A stretch of 64,000 bases of DNA from Desulfobacteraceae bacterium (GTDB lineage Bacteria; Desulfobacterota; Desulfobacteria; Desulfobacterales; Desulfosalsimonadaceae). Below the pieces are notes generated by a model. The model saw only the letters and a program-made list of their open reading frames with translations, was not told where the DNA came from and ran no database searches. Numbering within the stretch: position 1 is the first letter of the stretch; each line of letters starts with the position of its first letter. Shown here piece by piece: positions 61,477-64,000 of the stretch. The translations under genes and the position numbers were made by a program. The stretch covers positions 85,801 to 149,800 of the forward strand of contig JAABTJ010000002.1 of assembly GCA_011389935.1 (NCBI GenBank), in the 5' to 3' direction.

Positions 61477-61983
61477 CTACCCGTCTGCGTCGTAGAGAAC
61501 CTGCCCCGGCGGCCAGGCCTGAAGCTCCTGGCGGATAAGGGCCAGCTCGCCCGTATGGTAGGCATTGTGGTCCGCCGCCAGCAGGATTTCCCGGTATATG
61601 GTATATGTCTTTGCGTGGGGAATGGGTCCGTACAGATCCGTCTGCCGGTCGCGGGCCATTTCCTCCAGCACGGCGCGGTCTTTGAGAAATCCCCGGACGC
61701 TTTCTTCCCATTCCGCTGCATCGGCACTTTCCGCCGGCGAGGGGAAAAAGGCCTCCGGCCACGGCGGTGACACATAGCCGGGGTCCTGGATAAACCATAC
61801 GATGTCCTGCTGCGCCCTGCGCATATGTTCCAAAATATGCCAGGCGGAATAGGGCATGTTCGGCACCTTGGCGTTGATCCCGGAAATCGGGAAGCCGTCG
61901 ACGGCTTCTTCAAAGGTCATGTGTGCATTGTCGCCCGTCAGCAATGCCAGCAGTTCCTTGCGGATAAGGTCTTCCTTTTCCAT
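61477..61983 (-). CDS. DinB-family metal-binding protein
   Basis: 168 residues in the DinB/YfiT four-helix fold. The metal ligands are likely His49/His53 in AWHILEHMRRAQQD and His in DHNAYHTGEL. The family includes thiol-dependent transferases (e.g. bacillithiol) and stress proteins; no specific activity is assignable. A GGGAGG site precedes ATG 61983, and the gene lies 56 nt after the disulfide oxidoreductase on the same strand. Confidence 0.82.
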   Translation of the reverse strand: MEKEDLIRKELLALLTGDNAHMTFEEAVDGFPISGINAKVPNMPYSAWHILEHMRRAQQDIVWFIQDPGYVSPPWPEAFFPSPAESADAAEWEESVRGFLKDRAVLEEMARDRQTDLYGPIPHAKTYTIYREILLAADHNAYHTGELALIRQELQAWPPGQVLYDADG

Positions 61984-62039
61984 AACGCCTCCCTGTAAAT
62001 TTCCCCGGAGCGGTATCCGATGGGTCGGATGCTCACGGC

Positions 62040-63419
62040 TTATTCCAGGGGCTTCAGCCCCCCAAGGACGGTGGGGATCAGCTCCGAGACCGTCGGATGA
62101 ATGTGGACCGCCCGTTCAATGACAGTATACGGCGCATCCGCGTACATGATATCGGTTATCTGGTGCACGGCCTCGTCACCCCCCACCCCGAGGATGGCCG
62201 CCCCTAAAATTTTTCTGGTTTCCGCATCGACCAAAATTTTCATAAACCCCCGGGTATCCCCCCATGCCTTTGCGCGGTTTACCTTGGTCATGGGCCTTTT
62301 CCCGATCAGCGCCTTTCGCCCGGATTGTCTCACCTCCCTTTCCGTGAGCCCGACCCGTCCCAGGGGGGGATCGGTAAAGAGGCCGTACGTGAGAATCCGG
62401 TCGCTGACCTTTCGGGGATCGTTGTCCAGAAGATTGGCCGCCACGATTTCACTGTCGTTGTATGCCGTATGGGTAAACGCCCCTTTCCCGTTGCAGTCGC
62501 CAAGCGCCCAGACACCATCGGCAGTGGTTTTCAGCCGGTCATCCACGATAATATACCCTTTTTCATCCACATCGATGCCGGCCTTGTCGCATCCCAAATC
62601 GTCGGTATTGGGCCTGCGCCCGACCGCGATCAGCAGGTGCGATCCGAGAACCGTGTCCGGGCGGTTTTCTTCGCACGCAAGGTTCACGCCGACAACGTTT
62701 CCGTGCTTCTGGACGCGGATGCATTCGGCGTTCACACGCACGTTGACTCCCTCTCCCTCCAGGATTTCCCGTATTCCGTCCGAAACGTCCTCGTCCTCGC
62801 GCCCGATCAGCCGGGGGCCTTTTTCAATGATCGTCACCTCGCTGCCGAACCGGCGAAACATCTGCGCAAATTCTATCCCCACGTAGCTCCCCCCGATGAT
62901 CAGCAGGTGCTCGGGTAGAAAATCAACGTTCATCATATCGGAATTGGTCATGGAATCGACCTTGTCCAGGCCGTCGATGGGCGGGACAAAGGCCCGGGCC
63001 CCCACATTGATAAATATCTTCTCCGCGGTTACCTGCTCGTCTCCCACGCGGACCGTGCGGGGGCCTTCAAACCGGCCGTGCCCCTTGTATACCGTCATGT
63101 TGGGATTCTCTTTCATCCATTGGGGGATCTGATCGTTGTTCGTCCCCACGATGGCATCCTTCCGGGCCTTGACCTGTTTCATGTCCACGGCCACCGGGGC
63201 GTTGATCATCACGCCGTAGTCGGCCCCGTTCCGGGCCATGTGCGCCGCCTTGGCGCTGGCGATCATGGCCTTGGTGGGAATGCACCCCGTATTGACGCAG
63301 GTGCCGTAAAAAAGGTGGCGCTCGATAATGGCCACCCGGTACCCCGCATCCGTGAGTCGTACCGCGAGCGCAGGCCCTGCCTGACCCGTGCCGATAATGA
63401 TTGCATCATATTGAGACAT
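62040..63419 (-). CDS. Class I pyridine nucleotide-disulfide oxidoreductase (mercuric reductase/Lpd-like)
   Basis: 459 residues from ATG 63419 (AAGGGGGAAGG upstream); an open frame further upstream is not conserved. N-terminal FAD motif IIIGTGQAGPALA, redox-active disulfide in GTCVNTGCIPTKAM, NAD(P)H motif LIIGGSYVGIEFAQMFRR, and the C-terminal interface IHPTVSELIPTVLGGL with the HPT His-Glu pair. Closest in look to the uncharacterised FAD-containing group between mercuric reductase and dihydrolipoamide dehydrogenase. The N-terminal HMA domain and C-terminal Cys pair of MerA are missing, so mercury reduction is unlikely. Confidence 0.9.
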   Translation of the reverse strand: MSQYDAIIIGTGQAGPALAVRLTDAGYRVAIIERHLFYGTCVNTGCIPTKAMIASAKAAHMARNGADYGVMINAPVAVDMKQVKARKDAIVGTNNDQIPQWMKENPNMTVYKGHGRFEGPRTVRVGDEQVTAEKIFINVGARAFVPPIDGLDKVDSMTNSDMMNVDFLPEHLLIIGGSYVGIEFAQMFRRFGSEVTIIEKGPRLIGREDEDVSDGIREILEGEGVNVRVNAECIRVQKHGNVVGVNLACEENRPDTVLGSHLLIAVGRRPNTDDLGCDKAGIDVDEKGYIIVDDRLKTTADGVWALGDCNGKGAFTHTAYNDSEIVAANLLDNDPRKVSDRILTYGLFTDPPLGRVGLTEREVRQSGRKALIGKRPMTKVNRAKAWGDTRGFMKILVDAETRKILGAAILGVGGDEAVHQITDIMYADAPYTVIERAVHIHPTVSELIPTVLGGLKPLE

Positions 63420-63555
63420 GCCTTCCCCCTTTGTGTAAGCGTGATAAGAATCTTTGATGGCGCTGCAACTGAAAATATAGGATTGCCGGCAAAAAAAGCA
63501 AACAACCGCACCGCTATGGCGCTGCCGCAAGCAAACCCGTCGTTTGGAGCGACAA

Positions 63556-63580
63556 GGAAAAATGCAGGGGTGCATTTTCC
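63556..63580. repeat. Hairpin between divergent oxidoreductase and DUF3786 genes
   Basis: AAAATGCA and TGCATTTT pair around the loop GGGG, extended by GGA/TCC with one bulged A; GGAAAAATG recurs immediately after (63581-63589). It lies 48 nt before the DUF3786 start and may be an operator or leader element. Confidence 0.4.
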
Positions 63581-63627
63581 GGAAAAATGGTTATATTTTT
63601 TCTTTCAGAAGAAAGGAGGAAACACGT

Positions 63628-64000
63628 ATGTCTCAGCTTAAAAGCCCCATGGACATCCTGAAACTGCTGGACAAATCCAACTGCCGGCAGTGCAACGAAC
63701 CGACCTGCATGGCGTTTGCTGCCCAGGTGTTCAAGGGGAAAAAGAAACTCAGCGACTGCCCGAAACTCGATTCGTCCGTTATTGAACAGTATGGCGAAAG
63801 CGTAGAAGCCGATGCGGATACCCCAAAGGCGCGAACCTCCGAAGAGGAAGTCGAGGCGTACGTCGAGCACCTCAAGCAGAAACTGAAGGATATCGACCTG
63901 GCCGCGGTGGCGGACAAGCTGGGCGGCGTGTACAGAAACGGCCGGCTGACCGTCAAGGTGCTGGGCAAGGATTTCAGCGTGGCCCAAGACGGCACCCTCT
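63628..64000 (+). CDS. Fe-S/DUF3786 domain protein (continues beyond window)
   Basis: 124 residues visible. The N-terminus has a four-Cys [4Fe-4S] motif like that of corrinoid Fe-S proteins: NCRQCNEPTCMAFAAQV with a distal Cys in LSDCPKL. From about residue 95 the DUF3786 domain starts (LGGVYRNGRLTVKVLGKDF). Such proteins are common near corrinoid and methyltransferase genes in anaerobes, and their function is unknown. GGAGG is eight bases upstream of ATG 63628. Confidence 0.85.
   Translation, partial: MSQLKSPMDILKLLDKSNCRQCNEPTCMAFAAQVFKGKKKLSDCPKLDSSVIEQYGESVEADADTPKARTSEEEVEAYVEHLKQKLKDIDLAAVADKLGGVYRNGRLTVKVLGKDFSVAQDGTL

Noticed and set aside
62040..63419. Mercuric reductase
   Set aside because: The N-terminal metal-binding domain and the C-terminal Cys pair of MerA are absent, and no mer genes are nearby; a general disulfide oxidoreductase is safer.

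Overview
The window reads as a chromosomal segment of a Gram-negative, mesophilic, strictly anaerobic member of the Desulfobacterota (formerly Deltaproteobacteria), most likely a sulfate reducer of the Desulfobacteraceae/Desulfosarcinaceae type. This is inferred from gene content: a complete Tmc transmembrane redox complex (tmcABCD), an Rnf complex headed by a multihaem cytochrome c, a glycyl-radical enzyme with its activase, and an ADP-forming acyl-CoA synthetase. No dsr, apr or rRNA genes are present to confirm it. Coding is dense and GC-rich, which makes long antisense open frames common; these were left out.

Layout. 1-901: end-truncated eukaryote-type S-adenosylmethionine decarboxylase (minus). 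1.1-3.7 kb: UbiA/MenA-like prenyltransferase and a beta-CASP metallo-hydrolase. 3.8-21 kb: a nearly canonical division and cell wall (dcw) cluster, mraZ-rsmH-ftsL-ftsI-murE-murF-mraY-murD-ftsW-murG-murC-murB-ftsQ-ftsA-ftsZ, with a promoter and three TGGAN MraZ boxes in front and no ddl gene inside. 21.0-21.2 kb: strongly self-complementary non-coding DNA. 21.5-28.6 kb: cytochrome c - rnfC-D-G-E-A-B, where RnfB is fused to a GltD-like FAD/NAD(P) oxidoreductase. 29.1-33.3 kb: RpoH-type sigma factor, NarL-type response regulator, a convergent PAS histidine kinase and an IscU/NifU-like scaffold. 33.3-37.05 kb: the Tmc complex, then a DUF1614 membrane protein.

38.0-43.5 kb holds the most unusual locus: a TetR regulator, a glycyl-radical activase and a 1005-residue glycyl-radical enzyme carrying an N-terminal SCP2-like (lipid-binding) extension, divergent from a DUF2889 gene across an intergenic region with a palindromic operator. 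43.5-46.8 kb: an Osm/Opu-type glycine-betaine ABC importer whose binding protein appears circularly permuted. 47.2-54.0 kb: a signalling or surface module of uncertain role (PilZ-like/HEAT protein, acidic partner, M48 Tat-lipoprotein protease, small lipoprotein, degenerate receiver-PATAN-Roadblock protein). 54.0-64.0 kb: ADP-forming acyl-CoA synthetase, ferredoxin, glycerophosphodiesterase, MBL-fold hydrolase, PlsC-type acyltransferase, saccharopine-dehydrogenase-like protein, DinB-like protein, a pyridine-nucleotide disulfide oxidoreductase, and the start of an Fe-S/DUF3786 protein.

A dispersed hairpin-forming repeat of about 142 bp occurs three times (26.3, 28.7 and 47.1 kb), with a fragment at 2.04 kb. 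One copy is interrupted by a second, smaller palindromic element flanked by a 7-bp direct repeat. No tRNA, rRNA, CRISPR array, transposase or prophage gene was seen. Functionally, the Rnf and Tmc complexes are the two membrane redox modules: Rnf would link ferredoxin, NAD(H) and possibly NADP(H) to ion translocation, and Tmc would link periplasmic c3-type cytochromes to the menaquinone pool and cytoplasm. The upstream UbiA-family gene could contribute a quinone.
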